Source of the DNA: Pomphorhynchus laevis
Taxonomy: Eukaryota > Acanthocephala > Palaeacanthocephala > Echinorhynchida > Pomphorhynchidae
Length of the DNA stretch: 64,000 nt
Reading direction: 5' to 3'
NCBI GenBank assembly: GCA_012934845.2
Contig: WNNJ02001415.1
Location: forward strand, 62,001 to 126,000
In this document: positions 34,040-47,157 of the stretch, piece after piece
Layout of the letters: each line of letters begins with the position of its first letter
How positions within the stretch are numbered: the first letter of the stretch is position 1
Notes under the pieces: model-generated
Told to the model about the DNA's origin: nothing
What the model saw: the letters and a program-made list of their open reading frames with translations, nothing else
The model's database searches: none
Program-made: the position numbers and the translations under genes

Positions 34040-34530
34040 TAATTGATGTAAAAATTATTATTGAAATTTAGATGACTATTTTTATTCTGAATGCTACTTT
34101 AATCCTATATATGAGCCAACAACAATACGCTACATTGCAATGTTGGTGGATATCATCAACTACTGATACAATACCTGCGTTTCACGTTTCGGTCCTTTTA
34201 ATGTTGGCTGACGATCACTCGACTCGTCTGCTTTATTGGCATCTAGATTTAATGTAAGACAAACGTCTTACATTTTGCAAATTTAATTGAAATCATTTCT
34301 GATTTCAAATTAAATACGATTTGGAAGGGGAAGGTTCAAACTAATTTAAAGATCTAACTGTTTTTGAAAATAACTACTATTATCAAACCAGTCATATATA
34401 GTTTGATTCCTAATTTTAACAGCAGCCCTCTACATTTCAGTATTGGTGAACCTCATCAGCTATTGATCCAATATCTACGCTTCACATTACGGTCCTTTTA
34501 ATGTTGGCTGACTTTTAATATGCGGTTATA
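34040..34530 (-). repeat. RZ6/RZ7: retrozyme-like repeats, second truncated
   Basis: RZ6 (34060-34330) is very similar to RZ3. RZ7 (about 34400-34530) follows in the same orientation but is truncated, with ribozyme-like cores about 300 bp apart. The TGTAAGAC/GTCTTACA hairpin is intact at 34253-34272. No ORF. Confidence 0.62.
34420..34465 (-). ncRNA. hammerhead-like core, copy RZ7
   Basis: Minus strand: CTGATGAG (34452-34459), stem II GGT...ACT with loop TCACCAAT, GAAA (34435-34438), TGTAGAGGG, CTGCTG (34420-34425). The invariant boxes CUGAUGA and GAAA are both perfect in this copy. Stem III and the cleavage-site triplet are mutated (AGGG for GCGUA). Confidence 0.5.
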
Positions 34531-36610
34531 CATTAAAATGATTGTAAACAGTGATGGTTCTTTGAATCAAGTAATCGAGGCTGTCTTCAAAATTATCAAT
34601 TAATTAGATTTCAGATATCAAGCGATAAATAGAGCGCAAAATAGAGTCAAAGTATATGCTCCATAAGTTAACCTCGTAAGCGTTTTATATTATTTTTATG
34701 AGTTCAACCCAATATTCGTAACATTTTTAATAATCTTTAATAGAATAATAGTATCTAAAGTACTGAAGTTCATGGGTGCCATTATGTGGGACAATAGTGT
34801 CATATTATGGGCTTATAAAGTACCATATTATGATGTATGTGAAAAGGAGATGGCTAACTCGTTGCAAACTGATAACTATATCCCGCAAGATGCAAAAAGA
34901 CATTCAATTTTTTCAGCGAAAAATTGTTCGTTGATTAGAATTTAATTATTTTTTAACGAGATGGCAACTTCCATTCCGTGAAAAACGGATCTTATAAAAT
35001 TTTAAAAAATATAATTGACAGATTATTAGACTAATTAACAGGATAGTGAAGAACAAGTAAGAATTTACAAACTAAATGTTTACGAGCAGCATACTCTTGA
35101 AATTATGACTAGACTTCACTCTAAATAGTATAAAATGTTAATGGGCCTAACTTATCAGTGCATGCAATAAACTACTGATTCATATAAGGTCTTTAAGGTA
35201 TGCGCTACTTCCTATCGATGATAGGATCGTGAATTTTTATTTATATGCGAATGTAATTTTAAATGTCCTATTTCAAATTGCTATTACCAAATGTAATATG
35301 CCAGTAAAAAGATTTTTTGGTAAAGCAGTGAAATAAAATTCCAATATTGTTACTAAAATTTTTTTACTCTGTTTTTATTGTTAAAATAAAAACAGAGTAA
35401 TGTCGGATGAGCAATGTGTTTGCTTGAAAAGAAACAGAAAGGTAGAGAGCATGTGTTTAGATCTATTATTCATTAATTTAGTCAATGTCGCTAGTAATTT
35501 TTAAAATTCAAGATATAAAAAACTGGAAAAATTTCCAACTTCAGAATTATGACTACGGATGGAACGAAATAAAAATATTTCCGACATTCGACTTTGGACA
35601 AAAGTAAAATTTCCAATAAATATAAATAATGAGAGTACGCTGGAGTTAAAGGCATTCGATGGATAAAATACATAAAAAAGACATTATCTATTGTTGATAT
35701 GATTAATATCAAAAATAAAGAATTAAAAAATTAATAAGAATTAAGCAAATAGGACTTGGCATTTGTAAAACTTGTTTAGCTCATCTCGTACATATTCAAA
35801 ACATCACTTTTTATTGAATGTAGTGAATGAATTTTGTGAACGAGAATGTTCTTTAATGATTCAATCTTTAATGATTGTGTAATGACTAAATTGAAATCAT
35901 TATTTCGGTATTGAAAATAAAGGATTACTACAAGATTTTATTTGCGGATGATTTATAAAAACATTCATGATGAGGAAAGATTATATTTTTGTACCATTCT
36001 ATGATCTAATACAAATAAACACATTTTTAATTAAAACTGATAAGTTCTATAAAATTTATTAAATTTTATATTAAATTAGATTTGATTTAAAAACCTCATA
36101 TATCAGTCACCAAATATTTTTCATAATGTACTCTCGCAATATCATTCAAACCGCGGAAGTCGAGAAGGAAATATAATTAAATAAAAATTAAAAATATAGT
36201 CGTCCGGCCTATCTTTGTAAACCTGTAAGAGTGAAAGAATCATGGATAATAACATATGAGTTTGAATCGATATCATTCAATGTTAAACGGCGTGATTTTA
36301 TATTATTCGTTTCTGTTCGCATGATACATAGTTGTGATTTTAACTTTTTAATTTTGGCAGCAAATTCCTTGTTCTTGTTAATGTTGGTTGCAGCACAATA
36401 TCAACAGATAAACGGTTTCTCGAGAAAACCTCGCGGTAGTTTTTCTGGAAGCCAAACGCTCGATATTACAGGGCAATTTTTTATGTACATTGAATTAAAT
36501 TTGTGCTACCAGCATCTTTAGAGGACTTTGACATCATTGAATTTCGCATCCAAATTGTTAGATTTGTAGTTATTCACCCTAGGTAATTAAGAGTATGGTC
36601 GCTTTCTTTG
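34531..36610. other. AT-rich intergenic sequence, no gene recognised
   Basis: Only short chance ORFs occur; none has a recognisable motif. A small inverted pair AAAACAGAGTAA / TTACTCTGTTTTTATT sits at 35365-35400. Confidence 0.5.
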
Positions 36611-39110
36611 GTGTTTTAGGGATTTAAAACACTATAAGGATTTAACAAATATGCAAACTGAAGAAATTAAGGTTAGTAACTTTACTGTTCTAAATCTTAA
36701 AAGGAAGGAGCTTCCTCAGATAAAGAAACTCGTTAATCTGGTTAACATTACCCCCAGTATTTCAAGAACCAGTATCTCAACGAATTTCTGAGAAAATTTA
36801 TTAATACACAACATAATAGAGTTATGTTTAACTCCGCAAAAGTGATGAATAACTACTACATGATATCCTTAGTATCCACGTACTTAGCCACCTCTTTTGG
36901 CAAGTTCTTCAAAGAAAATTGTTCCCATAAAGGAACTCTAGTATCAAAGCCTATTATGTCGTCAGTAAAGATTACTAATATTATCCTCGACATAAAAATA
37001 AGATATCGCCGAACTTCAAAAGCGTTATTCCCTTCAAAACGTTAGATTTATTAAAAACAAAGACGACCGAACTCTTCCTATTGCATTCGCATATACCGAA
37101 AGGACAATACCCATCTCCTGTCTAATGCAGCATTCAATCCTTTTATGGGTTGCAATCTAAACTTTACAATTACAAGTTCGGACAATTTTACATTTCCACA
37201 TTGTAACAAGTGACACATGTGGGGACACTGGAACTCCACATGTGATATTATGAAGAAATGCGGTGTGTGGATCTGATAAATCAGTCCATGACACTCAATG
37301 CAAACTAGCCCCAAAATGCACGAATTGCGGACTTGAAAATCCTGCGAGGTCAAGGAGATGTTCAGCATTAGGAACTACGTGTGAAGACATATAGTAAAAA
37401 ATAATGTCTACTCCCCCCGTAACGGCAAATTCCGTACGTAACTCATCTGGACCTAATGTGAACGAAATGTTTAACTTCTTTAGAACACTTCAACAAGAAA
37501 CAACCCGATCGATTGAATTATTGATTGCCAGTTTGGCAAATGCACCCTCTAAGCCTTCCATAATATCTCTTCATGTTGCTAAATCTTCAAAGAAGAGAAC
37601 AAAATCAATTTCTTCAATTATGAGTTCTAAGAGGAGATTCACCTTTTCTTCCAATAAACCAATCCGGCCTTCTTCCAAGACAGTGCCTCCTATTACAATT
37701 GCCAAGCAGAATGTAAACCTCTGGAGATTGGCAGATGGGGCCACGACGGGAAATGAAGATAACGCCGTGGATGTGTATTTAACTTGTCCGGCTGGATGTG
37801 GGAAGTGCAACTTTCTCACCTCCGAATTCCGACTATGAGGAGGCATCCAACTCCAGCTAACTTAACACAATGCAAAGTATTCAAGAGCCTTTTTCACTGA
37901 ATATCCTTCAGTTGAATTCAAGAGGTGCTTATGCCCTTAGTATTCTATCTGGTAGAGATGTAGATGTTATAGTCCTTCAGGAGACGCGGTCTATCAGGCT
38001 CCCAGTGACATTACTCGATTTATCCCTAAGCACATCTACACCCACTATACACCGTACATAACCCCACCTCACTCGTCTTCATCTCAAGGCCTTTTAACCC
38101 AAGTTAAATGCTCCTTAAGTTCATGACTCTTACTAAACTATTATTGTCCAGCCCTGTCTTGTTTAGCTATATCACTCAATCAAAGCGGTAAACGCATCAG
38201 TATAGCCAATATATATGTCCGATCAGTAGAAATTCACAAGAACCGTGACCTACTAGATCGTATATTGGGTAGCGGTTATGATATTTTACATGGTGACTTC
38301 AACGACAGAACTAGTCGTTGAATTAATGCAGCAAACCGCAGAACCAGGAACGACTATCTTATTCACAAACCACCTTCCACAACCTTTCAATGCTCAACAA
38401 CTAATTTTCTCCTCGACATATTACTGCTTCATAAAAAGTGGTTAATGAAACCCATCTGTATTAAGCAGTCGCACCAACATAAGACCACCTCTCATGACCT
38501 TATTTGCTGGCGGATAGAGGAAGATACGTTGCTTATGAAGAGGTTTCACTTTGATCCCATCAAAGTGACCTTCTTTCAGGCAGCTATCCAACTATTCCCG
38601 TGAATTGATAATGAGAGTTTGACCGAAATTAATTCTTACCTCTCACCGCAAGCAACCGCGTTGCTTTGAACTACCTATCAAGGTTGCATACACAATCCTA
38701 CTCCAACAAAACTCAAGGTCCTAGCTAACATGCTACATCTTTCCAATCTCTCTGTTTCCGGCAGACAGGCCCTCTCGAATGAATACTGGAGCTCTAGATA
38801 CAGGTTCCAGCTAAGCAGAAATAGGGAGAGTATTGCTCACTATAACCCTTCTCAGGCTTCCTTCTGGAAGATATTAATGGAGAAGTTTGTCTGCTGGAAG
38901 GATAGAGTCTTGGTTTGGATTGGTAGCATAGGCCTTGACAAAGTTTCAGAAAAGTCGCTATCCTTACATAATTATAGAGCCACTCAATCTCCCCAACTAA
39001 TAACGCCTTGGTGTGACTTCAGGAGTAGGGATCTATCTGTTACAATGTATGTTACAAGGTATTTAATCTGCACTCGACGTAAGTCCAAAACGACAAAAGT
39101 TTTTTAGTAA
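36611..39110 (+). pseudogene. LINE-F relic (Jockey/R1-like: zinc-knuckle ORF1, APE endonuclease)
   Basis: A heavily decayed plus-strand LINE. ORF1 end: Cys/His zinc-knuckle-like sequence around 37190-37380 (CTNCGLENPARSRRCSAL). A separate 144-codon frame at 37404-37838 (Ser/Lys-rich) is of unclear role. ORF2 starts near 37870 with LNILQLNSRGAYAL and DVDVIVLQETR, continues with GYDILHGDFNDRTSR, TNFLLDILLLHKKWLMKP and TSHDLI (APE motifs), then a linker with ALSNEYWSSRYRFQLSR. No RT motifs are seen before 39110, so the element is truncated. Many frame breaks indicate considerable age. Confidence 0.65.
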
Positions 39111-39325
39111 ATTAAATAATTCGGTGAAAATAGTTACAATAAACAATAGAAACTAATTAAAGGAATGGACATTTTCATTTAAAGATATAAAAATGGACTT
39201 ATGCCGTCGATAGTGTGCGTTTTGACGCGAAATATTCAGCTAACTAATAACAAGTCCGCGTCTAAATTACGAGTTCAGTTATTTAACAATAATTCAATTA
39301 GAGCTTTAGAACAGACTAAATATAT
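39111..39325. other. spacer, nothing recognised
   Basis: AT-rich; no ORF or repeat identified. Confidence 0.4.
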
Positions 39326-40262
39326 CTCTCCGTTTATCAACCCTTACTCCTTTAACATCATGCAATAAGCCGATAACATCCTCATTTATGCGCATGCACC
39401 CGCCTATCGCATATACGATATCGGCATTTTTGCCTACAACTATCTTTCTTCTATCTACAAACGTGTCTAACATCTTCATCTCGTTCTAAAACCGGACAAG
39501 TCCAAAATAATGTGGATCCTGCCCCGGCAATCTAACATATCTTCACCCCCTGTATCTTTTGCCTCATCAATTATTCCCATAGTTCACAATCTCACTTTCT
39601 TAGGGTTCCATTTTGATGATCACCTTTCCCTTAAATCATTCGTCTGCAACAAGGTCCGTTCGTCTAACTTAATTCTCTGTTTCATCCGCCATATCTGCCA
39701 TCTTATTGACTTCCATTCTTGTATATCTTCTTTCATCGCTTCTCTTCCCTAAAATCGAATATTGCCTCAGCCTTTTCGCCAATTCTACAAAATCCATAAT
39801 TCTAACCATACAACGAATAATCAACACCGCCGGACGAGTGCTCTTTCGTCTCCGTCTCTTCGACTACACATCCACATATATTGCCCAACTCTCCTGGCAC
39901 ACCATCCACATCCGCATCAAACTCCGCCTTCTCCTAGTAACTTTTCGTCTCATCGCTGTCGACTCCCCATTGTTCATCAACATCCCTTTCTTAGACGACA
40001 CTCACCCCCACCTCGCTATCGCTGCGTTCCCGTCATACCCTCTTATTCCACATTCCTAATTACTCCAACAACTACGGTATCCGATCCTTCCTCGTCGCCG
40101 CACCACTCGCCTGGAATCAACTCATTCTCGACGTCCGCGGGGCTCCATCCTTTATCAAGTTCAAATACATCATCGGTTCCCACCTTTTCTACACATGATT
40201 TAGATTTTTTCGTGGTCATGTAAGCGTGGGCCGGCACGGATTTGCCACGAAAAATAAATCCT
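39326..40262 (+). pseudogene. LINE-B copy B4 (RT palm to 3' end)
   Basis: A plus-strand, 5'-truncated family-B fragment. It starts just before the palm (CATCATGCAATAAGCCGATAA; the Y-A-D-D region is mutated) and continues with MWILPRQSNISSPPVSFASS, FLGFHFDDHLSLKSFVCN and the C-terminal region in other frames. It ends at a decayed 3' hairpin (GCGTGG..GCACGG), ATTTGCCACG and AAAATAAAT. Confidence 0.88.
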
Positions 40263-40489
40263 CTTTTATCTAAATATTATTGTAGATGATAGGAATTTAA
40301 AGACGATTTGACTCATCTACAGCTTTTAAACTATAAATTACAATTCTTTCGTCGAAATTATAATTCCTTCAATTCCTTCGGAATTCCTTGGTTACACATA
40401 CACGCTTTGTTATTTAAGTAACTCAATCAATTTAAAACTCACAGTATTTAAGAGCTGCAGTTTTTGATAACTCTACACACCGTACTTAA
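40263..40489. other. spacer between two LINE-B copies
   Basis: No gene. Includes short TTCCTTCGGAATTCCTT repeats near 40365-40390. Confidence 0.4.
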
Positions 40490-42637
40490 AAAAGATTTAT
40501 TTTAACGTGACAAATGCGTGCCAGTGTACGCTTACATCACCACAACAAAATGAAAATGTAAATCATGTGTCGAGAAGGTGTGAACGGAGGAGGTGTTTGA
40601 ATGTGATAAAGGAGGGAGCGCGGCGGACGTCGAGAGGGAGTTGATTCCAGGCGAGTGGGGCGGTGACGAGGAAAGATCAGAGACCGTAGTTGTCGGAGTA
40701 ATTAGAAACGTGGAGTAAGAGGGTATGACGGGAACGAAACGATAGCGAGGTGGGGCGAGTGTCGTCTAAGAAAAGAAGATTGATGAACGATGGGGAGCCG
40801 ACAGCGATGAGGCGAAAAGTTACGAGAAGAAGACGAAGTTTGATGCGGATGTGGATGGTGGACAACGAGAGTTGGGCAAAATATGAGGATGTGTGGTCGA
40901 AGCGACGGAGACGAAAGAACACTCGAACGGAAGAGTTGATTATTGGTTGTAGGGGTAGGATGATGGATTTTGGAGAATTGGCGAAAAGGCTTAGGCGGTA
41001 ATCGATTTTAGAGAAACGAAACGATTAAAGAAGAGACATACGAGAACGGAAGTCAATAAGTGGGCGGATACGGCAGATGTTACAAAGAATTAAGTTAGAC
41101 GAGCGGACATTGTCACGGACGAAGGGTTTAAGGGAAAGATGATAATAAAAATGGAATCCTAAGAAAGTGAGATTGTGACTATGGGAATGATCGATGAGGC
41201 AAAAGATACAGTAGGAGGAGATATGCTTGGTTTACGGGGGAGGATCCACATTATTTTGGCCATGTCAGGGTTTAGAACGAGATAGAGATTGGAGAGACGT
41301 TTGTAGATATAAGAAAGACAGTTGGAAGGAGAAATGACGATATCGTGTATTCGATGTTCGGGTGCATGAGCATAGATGATGATGTCATCGGCGTATTGCA
41401 TGACTTTAAAAGAGTTAGGTTTGATAAACGAAGATAGATCGCCATACAGAAGAGATAAATACAGAGGATCTAGGACTGAACCGTGTGGGACCACGCAAAA
41501 TGTAAGGATGGAAGGGGAGGATGATGAATTAAAACAGATTTAAAATGAACTGTCGGATTGATATGAGGCAAACCATGCTACGGAGGAAGAAAAAAATCTG
41601 TAATCATAATGAAGGCGAGAAAGGAGGACGGAGTGGTCGACAATGTCGAAAGCGGAGGAGATCTCAAGGGAGATTAGAACACTATATAGAGCCTTGTCTC
41701 GAGAAATGAGTAAGTCGTTGTAAATTTTTATGCAGGCGATTTCTGTGTAGTGATTAGAGCGAAAAGCGGATTGGAAAGGAGGGTACAGATTGGATGAGGA
41801 GAGATAAAGCGTTGATCTGTATTAAGATGAGGCGTTCTAAGAGCTTAGAAAGAGTAGGGAGTAGTGAAATGAGGCGATAGCTAGAAGGAAGGGAGGGGTC
41901 GAGCGATTGTTTTGTAAGGAGGGGACGAACTATTGTGGATTTCCAGTGTGAAGGGAAGATACGACTACATATGGACGATTTAAACAAGGTTGTGAGAAAT
42001 GTGGAGATCGATGAGCATATGGATTTAAGTATGTGGGTAAGCAGGGGCTCGGCAGGTGAGGTTTTGTTGGGCAAGGATATGAGGACAGATGATATTTCTG
42101 TAGGTGAGACAGGGAGAAGATGAAAGAGTTCCGGAAGGATGAGGCTAGGCGGGGCAGAGTGAAATAGGATGGAGACCGGGGTGTGAGAGAGCAACGTGGA
42201 TACTTTGGTCTGGAGAAATGACGAATAATCATGGGCATTGATGTTTCACGGCGAAGAGGAACGAGCAAGGATTGAGTTAAAAGTATGTCAGAGAGTCTTA
42301 GAGTTGAATGAAGTGATGATTTTATGCTGCCAGAAAGAGTTGCATTTGGAACGTAGAAGGATGAGATGAGCCCGGCGAAGAGCAAGATAGGAATCACGGA
42401 AAGACGGAGTGATCGAGCAGAAATCAAGTCTGATAGAGCGGTGATATACTCGAAAAGCATGACAGAGTCGTTGCTTTGATAGTAGGCATTGGACGTCAAA
42501 CCACGAGGGAACGGTGCAAGCGACGGCGTGGGTGAGACTTGAAGGGCAAGTCTCACCCACGCCGGTGAGACTTGCCCTTCAAGTGGATGTGAGTTCAGAG
42601 TCGAAAAGAAAGGTGAGATAGTGAGGAGAGAAATATG

Positions 42638-43280
42638 TTATTGTGGGATAGGATAGAGACGATTTGAGTAAGGCAGAGCGGATACAGGGAAGGTCAAGAT
42701 TTCTTCAAGGGAAACGTAGGATTGTAGTTGTGTGAGGAGAGGTGTGGTTGTCAGTGAGATCAAAGTTACGAAAAAGTGATCGGATAGACCAGGATCGAAG
42801 ATGGACAGTGATGTGTATGAAGCAAAGTGATCGGGGACAGTGATGATGTCGAGTGTCCCGCCAAGGATATGTGTGGGGGCAGTGGAGATGGGTTTGTAGT
42901 TATAGTTGGATAGAATGTAGAGGAACTGGATGGACTCTTTGGAAGAGGGTCGCTCGTGGCGGATGTTGAAGTCGCCTAGAACGAGTGAATGGATTGAGGA
43001 CAAAGAACAATGAGAAAGGAGGTCAGCGAGTTCGGTAAAAAATAAGGATGTAGGAGCTGATGAACCAGGACGGTATACAATGGCGAGATCTAGAGTGATC
43101 GGTGTTAGAAGAATGACAAGTGAGCAATTCAAAAGAGCAAGGACTGAAAGGGGAAGTGATTTTGCGAATACACGCGGGGTGACGCGCGAATGCGACGATT
43201 CCGCCATGATTAGAGAATTTAGAAGGGTATGAGCAGAGGGGCCTAGCCGATTCGACTAGGGAGCAACCGGCAGAGAGCAA
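42638..43280 (-). pseudogene. LINE-B5 ORF2 endonuclease region
   Basis: Two overlapping frames together cover the APE domain: FSNHGGIVAFARHPACIRKI, then LVLGDFNIRHERPSSKESIQ, PTHILGGTLDIITVPD and GLSDHFFVTLISL, i.e. the G-D-F-N, T-H-x-x-G-G-x-L-D and S-D-H motifs all present. A frameshift lies at about 43150-43100. Confidence 0.82.
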
Positions 43281-43444
43281 ACGGTGGATGAAGTGGTCGT
43301 CAGAATCTGAGTGCCAGCATTCGGTGAGTCAGAAGAGATCCATGGATTGCTTGGTGAATAGTTTAAGGATAAGATCGGATTTATTGAGAATAGATCTAGT
43401 GTTGAGGAGGCCGAGGCGGAAACCGTGTGTGATGGTGAAAGAGT

Positions 43445-44191
43445 CTAATGGAGAAGACACATAGGAGAGATGGAGCGCCATCGAATTTTGGGACGGGTGT
43501 TGACAACTTGAAAATTTCCGTCTGTTTCGGATGGAGAGTGATGTTTCGCCGTTTTCCTCGCAACGTCGTTTTTCGATGCGGCAGAAGAGAGTTGATCGAT
43601 TTTAGAAGGGGTGCGATCGGGAAAAATTCGAGTGGTTTTAGACGACATGAGTTTAAATCGTTGAGAGAGGACAGAAGACGCGTGAGAGCAATGCTTGAAA
43701 ACAATTTTTAGGAGAGGAGGCTGCGAAGGATTAGATTGAGAAGATTTGTTTAGACGGATGAATGCGACAGGAGAAATGTCATTGAAAAAGGATGGTTTAT
43801 GCGCAGGAACAATAGACGAGAGGATGGATATGAAGGCGGAAACATCGTGGTCGAGACGTGCTTGTGGAGATAAGGAGTTGGAAGGAGTTATATTAGTGAC
43901 GATGACGCAACGATCGCGAGAAGGAAAGCACTTCCGTAAAGGAGGACGACTGACGTGAGTAGGTGAGATCACGATAGGAGAGCTGGCAGTTGATGATTTG
44001 ATGGGATTTGGTTTGACGACGAGAGACATAGAGGATAATGATAATAAAGAGGGTGGCAAACGATGTGAGGAAAGGTTATGTGTGGAAGGATCGTGGAGGT
44101 TTGTGGAGGTGATTTTAATTGATGGATGCAAGTTATTGAGAAACGAGACGGGAGAGACGTGACGGGGGGTGTCGGGGATTGAAGATGACAT
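43445..44191 (-). pseudogene. LINE-B5 ORF1, C-terminal two-thirds
   Basis: A 248-codon open frame, MSSSIPDTPRHVSPVSFLNN onwards, homologous to LINE-A3 ORF1: shared SRDRCVIVTN, RLDHDVSAFISILSSIVP, ISPVAFIRLNKSS, LLKIVFKHCSHASSVLSQRF and a C-terminal RPKIRWRSISP, at which ORF2 begins in an overlapping frame. The PHD-like N-terminus is present upstream but in another frame. It has a single LHPSIKI module where A3 has two. Confidence 0.8.
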
Positions 44192-44575
44192 GGGATGGGA
44201 AGTGTATATGATGTCATAATCAGTGAGTGGAGAAAGGACAATGGAAACTATTGGGTAGTTTGAGTGGACATGTTGGATGTTGATATGTGCTTATGGGAGA
44301 GTTTGCGAATTAGTTTGTTTGCACAAAATCCACATAAGAAATCTTTTTTATACTTACTGTTGTCGCAGACGATTGTTGTCCAGATGTTGCAGTCGTGTGT
44401 CGAGCACTGTACTTGTAGTTGAGCACAGTTGGTGTCCGTCTTATCTGTTTTCTTGCGTCATTCCATTAACTCTAAAAATTCTGCACGCAGAGCGAGCGGA
44501 ACTGGATTGATCTGGAACTGGATTGATTGTAATTAGCTAGAACACTTATATTTTTTTGTTAAATACATTCACGTA

Positions 44576-46140
44576 AATCTGTTAGTGAATCAAGTATGTG
44601 ATATAGAGACAAATATAATACTGGATGAGCTAGCTGCTATGTAGCCGACGCTGTGTATTTCCGATTTAATTGATACCTTTGTAAACCTTGGAAATATACT
44701 TTGAGAAACATGAAGTGGAGGGCCTAAAGCAAAAGTGTTATCATAAATGTGCATTTGAATTTTTCATTGATTAGCCTTAAGATATTGAAAATTCGACTTT
44801 GTAATATAAAACTGCACTCGTTCCAATATTCCTAAACTAATAAATCCATGAGTGACCAATTGAATTATAAATTAGTTTACTGTAAATTAGTTTACTGTAA
44901 TCAATGCGACATGATTTATGGCTTGAACACGATCCAATTCAAAAATTTGATGGAGTCGAATAAGCCCGGTTGTTGATGCTGTCGAGTTTTAATTGTATAA
45001 AATTTAACTCTGGAAAAAAATTCAACTCTGTTATTTTTCATTGATACGGTCATCAAATATACGAATGTAGAAGTTTAAAATCATCTTAAGACTACAACGT
45101 ATCTTCATATTTGCAGATAATCTGAACCTATTTATTACTCAGAACCTGGGAAGCATGGTATATCATTTGTATATATTGGGGATTATATTAGATTAAACAT
45201 TGTGCCTGGTGGTACAAATCAATGCGTTTTATATCTGAATGAATAACATGTAATTAAATGTATCCGATAAAAGCGTTCATTGATAAAAATTGACCGTCTA
45301 ACGAATTAGAATAGAATCAATCCTCAATACATGCATTTTGAAAAACATATAGCCATGGCGTATGTAGTCGAATAGGTTGTAAAATTCGAAGATAGCATCA
45401 ACATTATCCTATGGCATAAAATACCTAGTCAACAACAACGTAGTATTTACAATCGGTGGTTCTCACATCCCGAGTATATGACCAAAATAGACCAAGGGAA
45501 TATTGGTACAATATAATTAGAAGTAAATGTCGTATGACTGCATAACTGTAAAGTGGCATCAAATCGATATCGTTGATTTAATATTCTGAAGCTTTCTCCA
45601 CAGTAAATATCCAAATAAATAACACATGACAACGGCAATAACATGATTTAAGAGTAATGTTTGACGATAAAATCATATCTGCTCATTCGATTATAGTAGA
45701 CTCGAGATGCATGGTGCCCGGTAGATCGTCGAAGTGGTTCGAAAATAACAGACTATAAAAGACTATTTTGTGGTACGTTAAGGTATGTATGTTGATCATC
45801 CAAAATAAGGTCATTAACGTCGTGAGTCCGGAAAGAGCGTCGATATAAAAAATTCGCCTCCATTCAAATTACGAAAGAATCAATTGATAACGTTTGCACT
45901 TTGGAAATCAGATAGTCATGACGTACTATATCGAATGTTTTTGAGAAATGTCAACGTTAGTGTTATTACGTAGAAAATATAAAAATAATATGACGTTAAT
46001 GTTGTAGAAAATATTACGTTTACGTTGTATGTGATAATAAGTTACTATTATCCGAAATAAATTTTTATTAAAGATACATCGTGTGTATGAATATCAAGAA
46101 CAATTCAATTAACATATTACTATACGTTAAATAATTGAAA
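44576..46140. other. unique AT-rich sequence, no gene recognised
   Basis: No convincing ORF. Two weakly similar stretches (near 45300-45420 and 45870-45990; CATATAGCCATGGCGTATG / CAGATAGTCATGACGTACT) suggest an old internal duplication of about 570 bp. A 15-bp direct repeat AAATTAGTTTACTGT occurs twice at 44871-44900. Confidence 0.4.
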
Positions 46141-46144
46141 TATA

Positions 46145-46420
46145 ATATTTAAATCCTTCTTATCTTCCTTCAGCGTTTGTTCCGCTTCGTTACAGAGTCC
46201 GCCTTTTCACTGTCACCCCAATGTGCCTTATTGATGGTTTATGTTCGTTTGCGCGAAGAACGCGGCCCTACCATCGTAGTCGCCTATTCGCAAAGTTCAT
46301 TGAGACACCATTTCGGATGCGACGGTTCTGTTTTACGATTGGCTTGTCACGAAGTCTATCGCCAACCCTCTTTTCTCAGCACGGGCTTGGGACCGGCCAT
46401 TGCGGAGTTTATTTAAATCC
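46145..46420 (-). other. GC-richer island of unknown origin
   Basis: About 275 bp with clearly higher GC than its surroundings. Open frames exist on both strands (plus 46177-46416). Its minus strand reads AMAGPKPVLRKEGWR before a stop. It looks like a fragment of a conserved repeat or transferred sequence, but I cannot name it. Confidence 0.35.
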
Positions 46421-46479
46421 TTAATTGTTTAAAATGAGTATAATAAAAATAATACCCTTCTATGTTCCTTAATTTTAAA

Positions 46480-47155
46480 TGTCTTATATCTCGAATATAT
46501 TAATGCTGATATACCAATATGTCAATGGTGCCTCTTATACAGATCTTGTCCAAGCATTTCAATGGAGGATTCATCAAGTTTGTTTGCAATGGCCCAAAGG
46601 CAAGACAAGTCTTGTAAGACAAATCTGTCACGAATTGAGCTTATCCCTAGTGCACGCAGCCACATGCGGTAGGACGTTTCAGCCCTAAAGCATATCATTG
46701 AACCTCTTTTAGTACCGACTTATAGTCGAGCAATTTACGCTACGTGGTAGGAAAGCATGCAAGGATGTAGTACTTTAGTAAAGAAAATAAGATACTAAGT
46801 ATTAAAGGTGACAGTCTGAGAAAAGTATTTTTGGTGTAATACAATGTTCTAGTTGCTTTTATCCTTGCGCGCTCACTATTCAATCGTGCTTAAGAGAGCG
46901 ATGAATTATTACACCTAAGTCGTTATGATGTTCAACTGCATTTATTAACGCACTACTAATGCGATACTGGAACGTCGAGGTAGTCTACCCCATTCTCATC
47001 AAAACACATTTATCAACGTTTAATATGAGTGCAGTGGCTTCACACCATTCAGTAAGGCTGTCCAGGTCTTCCTGTATTGACTGACAATAGGTAGGATACG
47101 AACAACCGTCCAAAATTTTAAATCAACAGCATGTGCTAAAACAGGGTTCTTTAAA
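46480..47155 (-). pseudogene. LINE RT fragment, very degraded
   Basis: Minus-strand pieces QSIQEDLDSLTEWCEATALI, LNVDKCVLMRMG and VEHHNDLGVIIHRSL match the stretch after the RT catalytic motif in Jockey/CR1 LINEs (L-Q-x-D-L-x-x-L-x-x-W, L-N-x-x-K-C, D-L-G-V). Multiple stops. It abuts a perfect 12-bp palindrome at 47158-47188, beyond which an oppositely oriented LINE-D fragment begins. Confidence 0.6.
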
Positions 47156-47157
47156 CG

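Larger units (their letters stand above)
40490..44575 (-). mobile_element. LINE-B copy B5, nearly full length, broken
   Basis: The longest family-B copy, reading right to left. The 5' region has a 16-bp tandem repeat (44498-44513 and 44514-44529, GGAACTGGATTGAT). It is followed by the ORF1 PHD-like finger (VQCSTHDCNIWTTIVCDNSK then DFLCGFC near 44380-44310), ORF1 remainder (44191-43445), ORF2 endonuclease (43280-42638), RT (42200-41160) and C-terminus with 3' hairpin and ATTTG(C/T)CACG at 40500-40530. Several frameshifts and stops are visible, plus a foldback filler at 42540-42585. Its 40803-41690 tract is almost identical to 53071-53955 in B7. Confidence 0.92.

Noticed and set aside
25715-34257. 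A 61-codon frame repeated at 25715, 30726 and 34072 that looked like a conserved small protein (MTIFILNATLIL...).
   Set aside because: It is a reading frame across the RZ repeat, absent from other RZ copies; the conserved signal is the RNA-like core, not the peptide.
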